Part shown: positions 26,433 through 35,006 of the stretch, one piece after another | Numbering within the stretch: the stretch's first letter is position 1 | Layout of the letters: each line of letters opens with the position of its first letter | DNA from: Geomobilibacter sp964432205 | GTDB lineage: Bacteria > Desulfobacterota > Desulfuromonadia > Geobacterales > DSM-12255 | Assembly: GCA_964432205.1 (NCBI GenBank) | Contig: CAYSMK010000007.1 | Span: 111,676 to 175,675, forward strand | Reading direction: 5' to 3' | DNA length: 64,000 nucleotides | Made by a program: the position numbers and the translations under genes | Notes under the pieces: model-generated | The model's database searches: none | What the model was told of the DNA's origin: nothing | What the model saw: the letters and a program-made list of their open reading frames with translations, nothing else

Positions 26433-27923
26433 TCAGAACTGATACTCGATGCCCGCCGTCACGGTGTTGCGGCGGTAGTCGTAGATGGGAATGTTGGAAT
26501 CTGACCGCGTGAAACCGTACGAAACCGTTACATCCAAGCCGGGAGTGGCAGTCCAGGTTACCCCGGCCGAGGCGCTGTAGATGGTGTCGTCGCGCTCCAC
26601 GCCGGACAGGGTGTGGATGTGGAGGTATTCCTGCCAGAAGAGGTCGCCCCCCAGGTTCGCCTTGACTTTCGCCGCCAGGGGGAGGAGGAGGCCTATGCTC
26701 CCCCGGTGCCCGGCGTTGTCCCAGTTGCTTCCCGAAGCGTCGTCATAGCTGTACTCGTAGCGTGCCGACGCCACCCCCTCACCTTCGGCAAACGTGGCCA
26801 TGTAGCCGCCGGAAACGGTGAAGATGTCCGCATCCCGGTCCTCGTCAGGGATGAGGGGATCCTGCAACATGGCGCGCCGGCCATAGCCGGCCGACAGCTG
26901 GCAGAGCATCCCCGGAGCCGCCATCAGCGAGAGGGTGGGCCGGACCGAGCCGAGCACCAGGTAGTTCTCCTGCTTCAGCATGACGTGGGTGGCGGAGAGG
27001 GGGAGGGTCAGGGCGCTGGTGCCGAACTCCATCCCCGGCACCAGGGCAAGGGACTGGCTGATGGTGTTGTGGGTATCGTTGGAACCATAGGTGGTGCTGT
27101 TCAGGAGGTACTGACTGTTCAGGAGCCAGCCGTTGCCGAGCCGCGGCGCGTACTCGGCGCGCACGGTGGCCACCATGCCGCTGTCCTCCTCCCCGGAGAG
27201 CTCCACCCCGGGAATCGTGGCCGACGGTTTGGCGATGACGTTGTCGTCATACAGATAGGCAAGGCCGATTGCCAGGCGCCAGGGGCGTTCGCCAGCCAGT
27301 ATCCGGCTGAACGTCTGGTCGTACTCCCTGGCCAGGGTTGCCAGGTCCGATTTCGGGTCCTGGGCGATGAGCGCGCGCAGGCTCTTTTGCGCCCCTTCCA
27401 GGTTGCGCTGCTTCGCCTGCACCATGGCGGTCTGCAAAGCACTCGCCTGGGCAAGGGTGGCATCACGCTCGACAGCGGTCCGCCAGGCAGCCAGGGCCTC
27501 GTTGTCCGCCCCTTGCGCCGCCAGAACGAGCCCCTCCAGAAAGGCGATCGAACCGGTCTTGAGTCCCGTCCGTTCGGCCCGGTCTATCAGCTTGCGGGCC
27601 TCGGCGTAGTCCCCGGCGCGATAGAGGGACTCGATCAGCTCCGGGTAGGCATCCAGCACCGGCGGCTCCAGGGAGAGCGACCGGCGGAGTTCGCCGATCG
27701 CCCCCGGAGAGTCACCGGTCTGCTTGAGCGCCATGCCGAGGTAAAAAGCGGCGAGCGAGGAGGTGGGACGCTGCTTTCTGGCCTCGGAGAGGGACAATAC
27801 CGCCTCCTCGAACCGCTCCGCGCGATAGTCGGCAATCCCCTCCTGCAGGGATGCGTCCTCCGCCCGGCACAAGGCCGGCATAACGATGAGTGCCAGAAGA
27901 ACCAGTGGCACGATACGTTTCAT
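26433..27923 (-). CDS. TPR domain plus outer-membrane beta-barrel protein (Slam-like architecture)
   Basis: A GGAGG site lies 4 bases before the start. The 496-residue protein has a signal peptide (to CRAED), TPR-type helices (about 22-210) and a beta-barrel-like C-terminal region (about 215-496). That region has alternating hydrophobic strands and ends in EYQF, the terminal Phe typical of BAM substrates. Size and order match surface lipoprotein assembly modulators (Slam, type XI secretion): about 200 residues of TPR and about 290 of DUF560 barrel, including a YDDNV segment at the barrel start. Slam proteins move a neighbouring cargo across the outer membrane. Here the co-transcribed partner is the FecR giant, 10 bases downstream. 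The assignment rests on architecture; other TPR-porins, such as PelB-like or polysaccharide-export barrels, remain possible. Confidence 0.82.
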   Translation of the reverse strand: MKRIVPLVLLALIVMPALCRAEDASLQEGIADYRAERFEEAVLSLSEARKQRPTSSLAAFYLGMALKQTGDSPGAIGELRRSLSLEPPVLDAYPELIESLYRAGDYAEARKLIDRAERTGLKTGSIAFLEGLVLAAQGADNEALAAWRTAVERDATLAQASALQTAMVQAKQRNLEGAQKSLRALIAQDPKSDLATLAREYDQTFSRILAGERPWRLAIGLAYLYDDNVIAKPSATIPGVELSGEEDSGMVATVRAEYAPRLGNGWLLNSQYLLNSTTYGSNDTHNTISQSLALVPGMEFGTSALTLPLSATHVMLKQENYLVLGSVRPTLSLMAAPGMLCQLSAGYGRRAMLQDPLIPDEDRDADIFTVSGGYMATFAEGEGVASARYEYSYDDASGSNWDNAGHRGSIGLLLPLAAKVKANLGGDLFWQEYLHIHTLSGVERDDTIYSASAGVTWTATPGLDVTVSYGFTRSDSNIPIYDYRRNTVTAGIEYQF

Positions 27924-28093
27924 AGTACCTCCGCACGCAGCAGATAGTTGTTCAAACCGAATGTATCGGGTGAGGGATGGGCCTTCTGATTCGTATCGGC
28001 AAGGAAGGGGAAAACGTTAGGGATGAATCGTGATCGGTTGAAACTTCGAGGGATTCAGCAGACGCTGTCGTCGGCCGGAGAAAGATTGATCTA

Positions 28094-28119
28094 CCGGCGC
28101 CTGCCGTGAACGGCGCCGG
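28094..28119 (-). terminator. Possible terminator after the NtrX-like gene
   Basis: Arms ccggcgcc (28094-28101) and ggcgccgg (28112-28119) form an 8-base GC stem just past the regulator stop. The tail is TAGATCAATCTTTC, so T-rich only in part. Confidence 0.5.
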
Positions 28120-29496
28120 CTATTTCTTCATGTCGATGCCGTAGCTCTTGATCTTCCGGTGCAGGTTGCTCCGCTCCAGCTCTATCGCCTCGGCGGTCCT
28201 GCTGATGTTCCACTGGAACTCTTCCAGTTTCTGGATGATAAACTCCTTCTCGAACTCCTCCCGTGCCACGCGCAGCGATGGGAACTCCAGCATGGAATCC
28301 AGCCTGGAGCCGCCCTGGGGACGGCCGGCCGGGGCGGTGACCAGGTAGTCGGGAAGATGATTCGGGGTGATGGTGTTTCCCGGCGCCATGATCACCAGAC
28401 GCTCAATCAGATTTTTCAGTTCCCTGATGTTCCCCGGCCAGTCGTAGGCTTTCAACAGTTCCATGGTTTCCGGAACCATGACCTTGGGCTCGCGCCCCTC
28501 GCGTCGGCAGTAGAGGTCGAGAAAATGGCCGGCCAGCCGGGGAATATCGTCACTGCGCTCCCGAAGCGGCGGCACCACGAAGGGAACGACGTTGAGACGG
28601 TAGTAGAGGTCCTCCCGAAAGGCACCGCTCCGGATCTCGTCTTCGAGTACCTTGTTGGTGGCGGCAATGATCCGCACATCCACCTCGATGGTCCTGGTGC
28701 CGCCGACCCGTTCGAATTTCCGCTCCTGGAGAATGCGCAGGACCTTGGCCTGGGTCTTGAGGGACATGTCGCCGATCTCGTCCAGGAAGATCGTCCCGCC
28801 GTCGGCCAGGTCGAATTTTCCCTTCTTCTGGGCCAGTGCGCCGGTGAACGCCCCTTTCTCGTGACCGAACAGCTCGCTTTCGATCAACTCTTCCGGTATG
28901 GCCGCGCAGTTGATCTCCACGAACGGCTTGGCCCGCCGCAGGCTCAGCGAGTGTATGGCACGGGCCACCAACTCCTTGCCGGTGCCGTTCTCGCCGGTAA
29001 TGAGCACCGAGGCGGCTGTTTCGGCCACCAGTGCGATATGTTCCTTGAGCTGGAGCATGGCCGGGGTCTCGCCGATCATCTCCAGGTCACCCAGGACCAT
29101 GCTCCGCAGAGATGTGTTCTCTTCGGCCAGGCGGGTCATGCCGAGGGCGTTTCTGACGGTGACCAGCACCTTTTCCAGGGAAAGCGGCTTTTCGATGAAG
29201 TCAAAGGCCCCCAGTTTGGTCGACCTGACTGCCGTTTCGATGGTGCCATGGCCGGAGATCATGACCACCGTCAGACCCGGATTTTTCTCCTTCAACCGCT
29301 GCAGCGTCTCCATCCCGTCCAGCCGGGGCATCCAGATATCCAGGAGGACCAGGTCCGGCAGTTCGGTCTCGATGGCGGCCAGGGCCTCCAGGCCGTCCAC
29401 GGCAAAGACGGTCCGGTATCCCTCGTCTTCCAGGACCCCGGCCAAGGAGGTTCTGATGCTCTCCTCGTCATCTACGATCAGGATGGTTGCGCTCAT
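28120..29496 (-). CDS. NtrC-family sigma-54 response regulator, NtrX-like
   Basis: The 458 residues comprise a receiver domain (1-120, phospho-acceptor Asp53 in LVLLDIWMPRLDG, acid pair Asp9/Asp10, Lys in FIEKPLS), a sigma-54 AAA+ domain (about 140-370) and a Fis-type helix-turn-helix at the C-terminus. The AAA+ domain has Walker A GENGTGKE and the sigma-54-contacting loop GAFTGA intact. LLDIWMP and ERSNLHRKIKSYGI are typical of NtrX. NtrX with its kinase NtrY controls nitrogen, respiratory or envelope genes. No kinase is adjacent, so the partner is elsewhere. GAGG lies about 10 bases before the ATG, within a degenerate GTGAGG-type repeat shared with the 33-base gap after the aminotransferase gene. 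Confidence 0.92.
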   Translation of the reverse strand: MSATILIVDDEESIRTSLAGVLEDEGYRTVFAVDGLEALAAIETELPDLVLLDIWMPRLDGMETLQRLKEKNPGLTVVMISGHGTIETAVRSTKLGAFDFIEKPLSLEKVLVTVRNALGMTRLAEENTSLRSMVLGDLEMIGETPAMLQLKEHIALVAETAASVLITGENGTGKELVARAIHSLSLRRAKPFVEINCAAIPEELIESELFGHEKGAFTGALAQKKGKFDLADGGTIFLDEIGDMSLKTQAKVLRILQERKFERVGGTRTIEVDVRIIAATNKVLEDEIRSGAFREDLYYRLNVVPFVVPPLRERSDDIPRLAGHFLDLYCRREGREPKVMVPETMELLKAYDWPGNIRELKNLIERLVIMAPGNTITPNHLPDYLVTAPAGRPQGGSRLDSMLEFPSLRVAREEFEKEFIIQKLEEFQWNISRTAEAIELERSNLHRKIKSYGIDMKK

Positions 29497-29529
29497 TGAA
29501 TTAATTCCTCATCCCTCACCCACGACTCC

Positions 29530-30726
29530 TCACGGTTTCTTGAGCCCGAGCTCGCCGGCCAGCGCCTCCCAGGCCGGCAGGCTCCGCCGGATCATCTCCG
29601 GATCGACACAGTAGGCGATGCGGAAATATCCCGGCGCGCCGAACCCCGCTCCCGGCACCAGGAGGATATGGTGTTTCTGGGCCGCCTTGACAAAGGCAAC
29701 GTCATCGGCAAGCGGCGACTTGGGGAAGAGGTAGAAAGCGCCGTCCGGCTTCACCATCCGAAACCCGAGGCCGGTCAGGCTGTCATAGAGCAGGTCGCGT
29801 TTGGCCTGGTATGCGCCGATATCCACCGACTCGTGCTGGAGTTTCGCTACCAGCCGCTGCATGAGGGCCGGGGCATTGACGAACCCCAGGGTCCGGTTGC
29901 AGAAGATCGCCCCTTCCATGAACAGGTCGATGTGGGTCATGCGGGGGTTGGCAGCCAGGTAGCCGATCCGCTCCCCGGGCAGGGCCAGGTCTTTGGAGTG
30001 GGAGGTGACGATGATGGCGTTGTCCACGTACGGGAAGATGTTCGGCACCTGCTGGCCGTTGTAAGCGATCCGGGCATACGGTTCGTCGGAGATGACATAG
30101 ATCTGCCGCTCCAGCTCCCGTTCCTTGCGCTGGATCAGCTCCCCCAGCTGTTGCAGGGTTTCGGCCGGATAGATCACACCGGTCGGGTTGTTGGGGGTGT
30201 TGATGATGATCGCCCGGGTCTTCTCGTTGATTGCCTCTGCCAGGGCCGGCAGTTCCAGCTGGAAGGTGTCGCGGTCGGTCCAGACCTCGCGGGGAACCCC
30301 ACCGTGGTTGTCGATGTAGAATTTGTACTCCACAAAGTGCGGGGTGAGGATGATCACCTCCTCGCCCGGGTTGAGCACGGTCTTGAGGACGACGTTCAGG
30401 GCGCCGCTCGCCCCGCAGGTCATGACCACGTGGGATGCTCCGACCGGCAGGCCGGAGGCCTCGGCCAGCACGGCCGCCACTGCGGCCCGGGTCTCTTCGT
30501 AGCCGGCGTTGTTCATGTACCGGTGCATACCGGGAAGCGGCTCATTGGCCAGTTTCCTGAACTCCTCGTCGTAGCGGGCCGGCGGCTCGATGTTGGGGTT
30601 GCCCAGGGTGAAGTCGTAGACCTTCTCGGCGCCGAACTGGGCGCGGAGACGCTCCCCCTCTTCGAACATCTTCCTGATCCATGAGGCGCTCTCGATGAAG
30701 TTCTGTATCTTGGTGGCAATGGCCAT
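29530..30726 (-). CDS. Pyridoxal-phosphate aminotransferase (class I/II)
   Basis: The start at 30726 has GGAGGGG 4 bases upstream; the frame extends 72 codons further up without a start signal. The 398-residue enzyme has the class I fold landmarks: GASGALN for phosphate binding (about 105-111), NTPNNPTG (176-183), SDEPYARI (213-220) and the Schiff-base lysine Lys246 in TSHSKDLALPGERIGY. It transfers amino groups between amino and keto acids; the acceptor cannot be told, though aspartate/aromatic or alanine aminotransferase relatives are likely. It is followed 33 bases later by the NtrX-like gene on the same strand, so the two may be co-transcribed. The upstream region shared with divergent mazG holds an unusual inverted repeat. 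Confidence 0.92.
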   Translation of the reverse strand: MAIATKIQNFIESASWIRKMFEEGERLRAQFGAEKVYDFTLGNPNIEPPARYDEEFRKLANEPLPGMHRYMNNAGYEETRAAVAAVLAEASGLPVGASHVVMTCGASGALNVVLKTVLNPGEEVIILTPHFVEYKFYIDNHGGVPREVWTDRDTFQLELPALAEAINEKTRAIIINTPNNPTGVIYPAETLQQLGELIQRKERELERQIYVISDEPYARIAYNGQQVPNIFPYVDNAIIVTSHSKDLALPGERIGYLAANPRMTHIDLFMEGAIFCNRTLGFVNAPALMQRLVAKLQHESVDIGAYQAKRDLLYDSLTGLGFRMVKPDGAFYLFPKSPLADDVAFVKAAQKHHILLVPGAGFGAPGYFRIAYCVDPEMIRRSLPAWEALAGELGLKKP

Positions 30727-30855
30727 GAATCCCCTCCTCGCACGTGGTCTGAGACTTTTAGCATAGAAACTGCCCGGGGGGCAAGGCAAAGGAAGAGCCC
30801 GAGAAAACGCTTTACATACGGCAAGGTAACGTCTAAACCTTGACAAGGCATCTGA

Positions 30856-30971
30856 AACGCAGAGACGCAGAGACGCAGAGCAAAAACAATGAGTTATCGC
30901 CAAAGACTGCACCCTGAAGCCGATGGGGGCATGGCCTGACAAGTTCTCGATTTTCTCTGCGTCTCTGCGTT
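30856..30971. repeat. Inverted ACGCAGAG-type repeat in divergent promoter region
   Basis: The left arm is three tandem octamers (AACGCAGAGACGCAGAG..., 30856-30880). The right arm, CTCTGCGTCTCTGCGTT (30955-30971), is the exact reverse complement of the first 17 bases. The spacer is 74 bases. The element lies between the aminotransferase and mazG start codons. Confidence 0.9.
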
Positions 30972-31021
30972 AATGAGAACAGAATGACTCCATATTTCAT
31001 CAGCCACATCAGGAGAACCGT

Positions 31022-31819
31022 ATGACCAGCAACAACGACCGCTTCAACCGTGCCATGACGATCATGCGCCGCCTGCGGGCGCCCGGCGGCTGCCCCTGGG
31101 ACGCGGAGCAGACCCACGACTCCCTCAAACGATACCTGGTGGAAGAGTGCTACGAAGTGATCGAGGCAATCGACACCAGGGATGACGCGCTCCTCAGGGA
31201 GGAGCTGGGAGACCTGCTCCTCCAGCCCCTCTTCCACGCCGCCATCGCCGAGGAGCGCGGGGCATTCACCATCGACGATGTCCTGGAAACCCTGGCCGAC
31301 AAGCTGGTCCGTCGCCATCCCCACGTCTTCGGCAACGAAGAGATCCGGACCAGCGACGAACAGGTGGCCAACTGGGAAAAGATCAAGAAAGAGGAAAAGG
31401 GGGAGGAACGGCGTTCAGCCCTGGCCGGGGTGCCGCCCCATCTGCCAGCCCTGCTAAAGGCACAGAAGATCACGGAAAAGGCGGCCCGGGTCGGCTTCGA
31501 CTGGGAGCACGTGGATCAGGTCTTTGCCAAGGTCCTGGAAGAGCTCCACGAACTGGAGGAGACCCTGACGGACCGGAACCAGGAGCGGATGGAGGCGGAG
31601 CTGGGGGACCTGCTCTTTGCCATCGTCAACCTGGGACGGTTTCTCTCGGTGAACCCGGAGGATGCCCTCGGAAAGACCATTGCCCGCTTCACGACCCGCT
31701 TCGCCCACGTGGAGGAGACCCTGCACGGTCGGGGGGTCAACCTGAAGGACGCCACGCTGGACGAGATGGAAGCGCTCTGGCAGGAAGCGAAGGAGAAGGA
31801 AAAGACGGAGTCAGAATAG
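31022..31819 (+). CDS. mazG: Nucleoside triphosphate pyrophosphohydrolase MazG
   Basis: The 265-residue cytoplasmic enzyme has two MazG helical-bundle domains. Signature residues are visible: RLRAPGGCPWDAEQTHDSLKR at the start (residues 17-37), EECYEVIEAID and EELGDLLLQ in the first domain, and EELHELEE and ELGDLLFAIVNLGRF in the second. The acidic EExxE and ExxD groups bind magnesium and the NTP. It cleaves (d)NTPs to NMP and pyrophosphate, cleaning damaged or excess nucleotides; in E. coli it also limits ppGpp during MazEF action. AGGAG lies 6 bases before the ATG. The gene is single, between an inverted-repeat region and a hairpin. A mazEF pair lies 30 kb away but is not linked. Confidence 0.96.
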   Translation: MTSNNDRFNRAMTIMRRLRAPGGCPWDAEQTHDSLKRYLVEECYEVIEAIDTRDDALLREELGDLLLQPLFHAAIAEERGAFTIDDVLETLADKLVRRHPHVFGNEEIRTSDEQVANWEKIKKEEKGEERRSALAGVPPHLPALLKAQKITEKAARVGFDWEHVDQVFAKVLEELHELEETLTDRNQERMEAELGDLLFAIVNLGRFLSVNPEDALGKTIARFTTRFAHVEETLHGRGVNLKDATLDEMEALWQEAKEKEKTESE

Positions 31820-31851
31820 ACTCAGGCAACGGTATCCATAACCCCTCCCGG

Positions 31852-31874
31852 CCTCCCCTTAGCTTAAGGGGAGG
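31852..31874. terminator. Convergent hairpin CCTCCCCTTA/TAAGGGGAGG
   Basis: A perfect 10-base stem with a GCT loop lies between convergent mazG and the AAA ATPase gene. Neither side has a T-tract, so it may be a repeat-type palindrome rather than a true intrinsic terminator. Confidence 0.55.
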
Positions 31875-31894
31875 GGGAATTCCATTCCACGCGT

Positions 31895-32782
31895 TTATCT
31901 TTCACCGCTTCTCAGCAGCGTCCGCCCCACCCACTGGGTGGCGAACTGCCAGGAGATCCGGCCGCTCCGGTCCCCCTTGGCATGGGACCAGTCGATCGCC
32001 TCCTTCTCCACGTCCCTGTTCCAGACAAACGGGCAGTTGTTCTGCTGGCAGAGTCGCTCCAGCCACTGCCGGGTGACCTCCACGTACTGGTCCTGGGAAA
32101 ACGGATGGAAGCCGACCCAGAGGCCGAACCGGCCGGAGAGCGAGATCTTCTCCTCCACTGATTCGCCATGATGGATCTCGTTGTTCACCAGCATGGCCCC
32201 CCGGTTGTCGCTCTCGTACTCGGGGAGAAGGTGGCGCCGGTTGGAAGTGACGTAGATCAGGACGTTCTCGGGCGGGGCATAGACCGCACCGTCAAGGGCG
32301 CTCTTCAGGACCTTGTAGCTGGATTCGCCGGTCTCGAACGAAACATCGTCGGCAAAGACGATGAACCGGTACGGCTCGCTCCTGATCTGGTCGACGATGT
32401 CGGGCAGGTTGACCAGATCGCTCTTGTCCACCTGCACCACCCGGAGCCCCTGCGGTGCGTAGGTCTGGAGGAGAGCCCGCACCAGGGAGGACTTCCCGGT
32501 CCCCCTTGTCCCCCAGAGAAGGATGTTGTTGGCCGGATAACCGGCCAGGAACTGGCGGGTGTTCTCCTCGACCACCTGTTTCTGGCGGTCGATTCCCAGC
32601 AGGTCGTCCAGACTCATGGACGCAAACGACATGATCGGATCCAGGAAGCCGCTGAATGAGCGGCGACGCCAGTTGGCCGCCGGACAGGTCGACCAATCAA
32701 GTGGCGTGACCGGTCTCGGCAGGAGCTGCTCCACCGCCGTCAGAACCCGCTGCAACTGTGCCTTCAATTCTTCATCCAGCAT
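31895..32782 (-). CDS. AAA ATPase of the DUF815 family
   Basis: The start at 32782 (MLDEELKAQ) is preceded by GGGGAAGGG; an extra 15 codons in frame upstream lack a site. The 295-residue protein has Walker A GTRGTGKS at 91-98, a Walker B region (FIVFADDVSF), sensor-1 (YVTSNRRHL) and a C-terminal arginine-rich stretch. This matches DUF815, a widespread AAA+ family close to DnaA/DnaC-type ATPases in fold but without known substrate. It should be cytoplasmic. The upstream gap holds a cluster of DnaA-box-like 9-mers, an intriguing neighbour for an AAA protein but no proof of a role in replication. Confidence 0.88.
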   Translation of the reverse strand: MLDEELKAQLQRVLTAVEQLLPRPVTPLDWSTCPAANWRRRSFSGFLDPIMSFASMSLDDLLGIDRQKQVVEENTRQFLAGYPANNILLWGTRGTGKSSLVRALLQTYAPQGLRVVQVDKSDLVNLPDIVDQIRSEPYRFIVFADDVSFETGESSYKVLKSALDGAVYAPPENVLIYVTSNRRHLLPEYESDNRGAMLVNNEIHHGESVEEKISLSGRFGLWVGFHPFSQDQYVEVTRQWLERLCQQNNCPFVWNRDVEKEAIDWSHAKGDRSGRISWQFATQWVGRTLLRSGER

Positions 32783-32855
32783 GACCCTTCCCCTCTCTCT
32801 GTCGATCGGCTGCTGCCGGACCGGCAAATTAACGTATTTTCAACGAAAACGGCTC

Positions 32856-33079
32856 TTTTCCACAAAATCTGTGGAAAATCTGTTGATAACCGTGTGGACA
32901 ACCTTGGAAACGGTTACGAAAAATGGCCCTTTTCACTAACTGCCCAAAATGTACGCACAAAATATTACCAATATTTTCAACAAGTTTTACCATGCATTGT
33001 AGTTCTGCATGGTTAGCTGAAAGGCAGTGGTGGGGGGAGGCAACAAAAGACTCCGAAAAGGTCAACGGTCTGTGCATAA
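32856..33079. promoter_or_regulatory. Cluster of DnaA-box-like 9-mers in AT-rich intergenic region
   Basis: The 352-base gap 32783-33134 holds no gene. Five 9-mers each differ by one base from the DnaA box TTATCCACA: TTTTCCACA (32856-32864, plus), and on the minus strand TTTTCCACA (32870-32878), TTATCAACA (32881-32889), TTGTCCACA (32893-32901) and TTATGCACA (33071-33079). Four lie within 46 bases. An AT-rich stretch with CAAAATATTACCAATATTTTC follows at about 32959-32979. The layout is like an origin or a DnaA-titration site. The first two boxes also form a perfect 9-base inverted repeat. Confidence 0.6.
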
Positions 33080-33134
33080 CCGGTCCTAAAACCTCCAGCA
33101 TCACGGTAAGTTAGAAGAGCCTCGTTTTGTCCGG

Positions 33135-34703
33135 TCAGCATCGCCCCAGTTTTCTCCGTACGAGAGCCAGCAGTTCCACCGCCTCGCCGCTTTTCAGCAT
33201 TCCCGCCACGAGCAGGAACAGGCCGGCACCGACGATAACCGTCCCCCCCATCACCCCGGCATGGACCAGCTTCTGTCCGTGGAGCGACCAGTCCGTCAGC
33301 CCCATCAGCCACCACGTAACGATCCCCATGGGGAGGGAGGCGGCCAGCGCCTTCAGGCCGGCACCGGCAATGGCCCGGCCGCCGAAAGGCCCGATCTTGC
33401 GCCGCAGGAGCCAGGCGAGAAGGGAGAAATTCGCCAGGGCCGAAAGGCTGGAGGCAAGGGCCAGGCCGGCATGCTTGAGCGGCCCCATGAGCAGCAGGCT
33501 GAAGAGGACATTCAGCAGGAACGCCACAAAGGCAGTCACAACCGGGGTACGGGTATCCTTGAGGGCGTAAAATGCCGGAACCAGCACGCGTACCAAGGCC
33601 ACCAGCGAAAGTCCGGTGGAGTAAGCGGCAAGGGCCTGGGCACAATTCTGGGCCTTGGCAAAGTCGAATTCCCCCACCATGAAGAGCAGGCTGAAGATGG
33701 GGGTGGCACAGACCAGCAGCCCCACGGTTGCGGGAATGGTTATGAACAGGGTGAGGCGCAGGCCGAAGACCAGGGACTCCTTCATGGCAGTCATGTCCCC
33801 CTCGGCGGCCTGCCGGCTGAGAGACGGCAGCACCGCCTGGGCCACGGAGACGATGAAGATCCCCTGGGGAAACTCGAAGAGGCGCTGGGCGTAGTAGAGA
33901 TAGGAGACACTCCCCTGGGGAAGGAAAGAGGCCAGGATATTGCCGACGGTGATGTTCAGGTAGTAGACCCCCACGCCGAAAATCGACGGCCCCATGAGGA
34001 GCACGATCCGCCTGACCGCCGGATGGCCGAAGGCAAAGCGGAGACGGATCGGGAACCCCTTGCGCCAGAGGACCGGCAACTGGAGCAGGAGCTGGATCAC
34101 CCCACCGACCAGCACCCCGACGGCCAGGGCGGTGATGGGGACCTGGAAGCGGTCATGAAGCAGCCAGGCACAGAGGATCATCGAGATATTGAGGAAGATG
34201 GTGGAGATGGCCGGGGTGAAGAAGTGGCGGACCGTGTTCAGTATCCCCATGCAGAGGGCGACCAGGCTGATGAAAAATATGTACGGGAACATGAGACGGT
34301 TCAGCACAATCGTCAGTTCCAGCTTGCTCGGGAACTCCCGAAAACCCGGGAACATGCAGTGGACGATCTGGGGCGAAAACAGCATCCCCAGGAGGGTCAC
34401 AACGGCCATGACGATGACGAGCAGGGTAAAGCAGATGTTCGCCACCTCCCTGGCCTCTGCCGTCCCTTTCTTGGTATAGCATTCGGAAAAGGTGGGCACA
34501 AAGGCGGAGGTGAGCGCCCCCTCGGCAAAGAAGCGGCGGAGCATGTTGGGGATCTGGAAGGCGGCAACAAAGGCGTCGGTGGCAAAGCCGGCCCCGAAGA
34601 GGCGGGCCACCATCATATCCCGCACCATCCCCATGATCCTGGAGATGATGGTGGCTGCGCCGAGAACACCGGCGGCCCTGACGATCTGTTTTTTTTCCGA
34701 CAT
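33135..34703 (-). CDS. murJ: Lipid II flippase MurJ
   Basis: The 522-residue integral membrane protein of the MOP superfamily has about 14 hydrophobic helices spread over its whole length. Recognisable family blocks are LGAATIISRIMGMVRDMMVA near the start, AFQIPNMLRRFFAEGALTSA (about 47-66), and LYYAQRLFEFPQGIF in the middle. It flips the peptidoglycan precursor lipid II across the inner membrane. ATG 34703 is preferred, with AGGTG just before it; a GTG two codons earlier is possible. It is transcribed toward the DnaA-box-like region and the DUF815 gene, and no other cell-wall gene is adjacent. Confidence 0.95.
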   Translation of the reverse strand: MSEKKQIVRAAGVLGAATIISRIMGMVRDMMVARLFGAGFATDAFVAAFQIPNMLRRFFAEGALTSAFVPTFSECYTKKGTAEAREVANICFTLLVIVMAVVTLLGMLFSPQIVHCMFPGFREFPSKLELTIVLNRLMFPYIFFISLVALCMGILNTVRHFFTPAISTIFLNISMILCAWLLHDRFQVPITALAVGVLVGGVIQLLLQLPVLWRKGFPIRLRFAFGHPAVRRIVLLMGPSIFGVGVYYLNITVGNILASFLPQGSVSYLYYAQRLFEFPQGIFIVSVAQAVLPSLSRQAAEGDMTAMKESLVFGLRLTLFITIPATVGLLVCATPIFSLLFMVGEFDFAKAQNCAQALAAYSTGLSLVALVRVLVPAFYALKDTRTPVVTAFVAFLLNVLFSLLLMGPLKHAGLALASSLSALANFSLLAWLLRRKIGPFGGRAIAGAGLKALAASLPMGIVTWWLMGLTDWSLHGQKLVHAGVMGGTVIVGAGLFLLVAGMLKSGEAVELLALVRRKLGRC

Positions 34704-34882
34704 GGACACCTGTCTGAGCGGTTGTTTAGCATAGGTGTATTAACACATCAGCCCTGATGTTGGCAATTTAAGTCCTGCTGTTTCGCTGCCGGACATGCAT
34801 TTTCAGCCGTGTGAACAGACGTTTTCACCACAGCCACAGCCAAATCCCGGGCTGTGAGTCAATGAGAAGGGACACATTTCCC

Positions 34883-34910
34883 TTGCTCACCTATCTTCCA
34901 TGGTTATAAT
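34883..34910 (+). promoter_or_regulatory. Sigma-70-type promoter of the LuxR-type regulator
   Basis: TTGCTC (34883-34888) and a perfect TATAAT (34905-34910) are 16 bases apart, about 97 bases before the regulator's ATG. The rest of the 303-base gap 34704-35006 shows only a short CACAGCC/GGCTGTG pairing and no gene. Confidence 0.6.
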
Positions 34911-35006
34911 GGGTGCTCTTTGTAAACGCTCGACACGAACCCGTGAGCAGTTTCCCACGAAACGCGTTGCGCAGGAATCGAGTCCCTGGAAACGGGAGGA
35001 TCTGTT

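Noticed and set aside
30856..30971. CRISPR array
   Set aside because: The units are 8 bases long with no spacers between them, and there are no cas genes.
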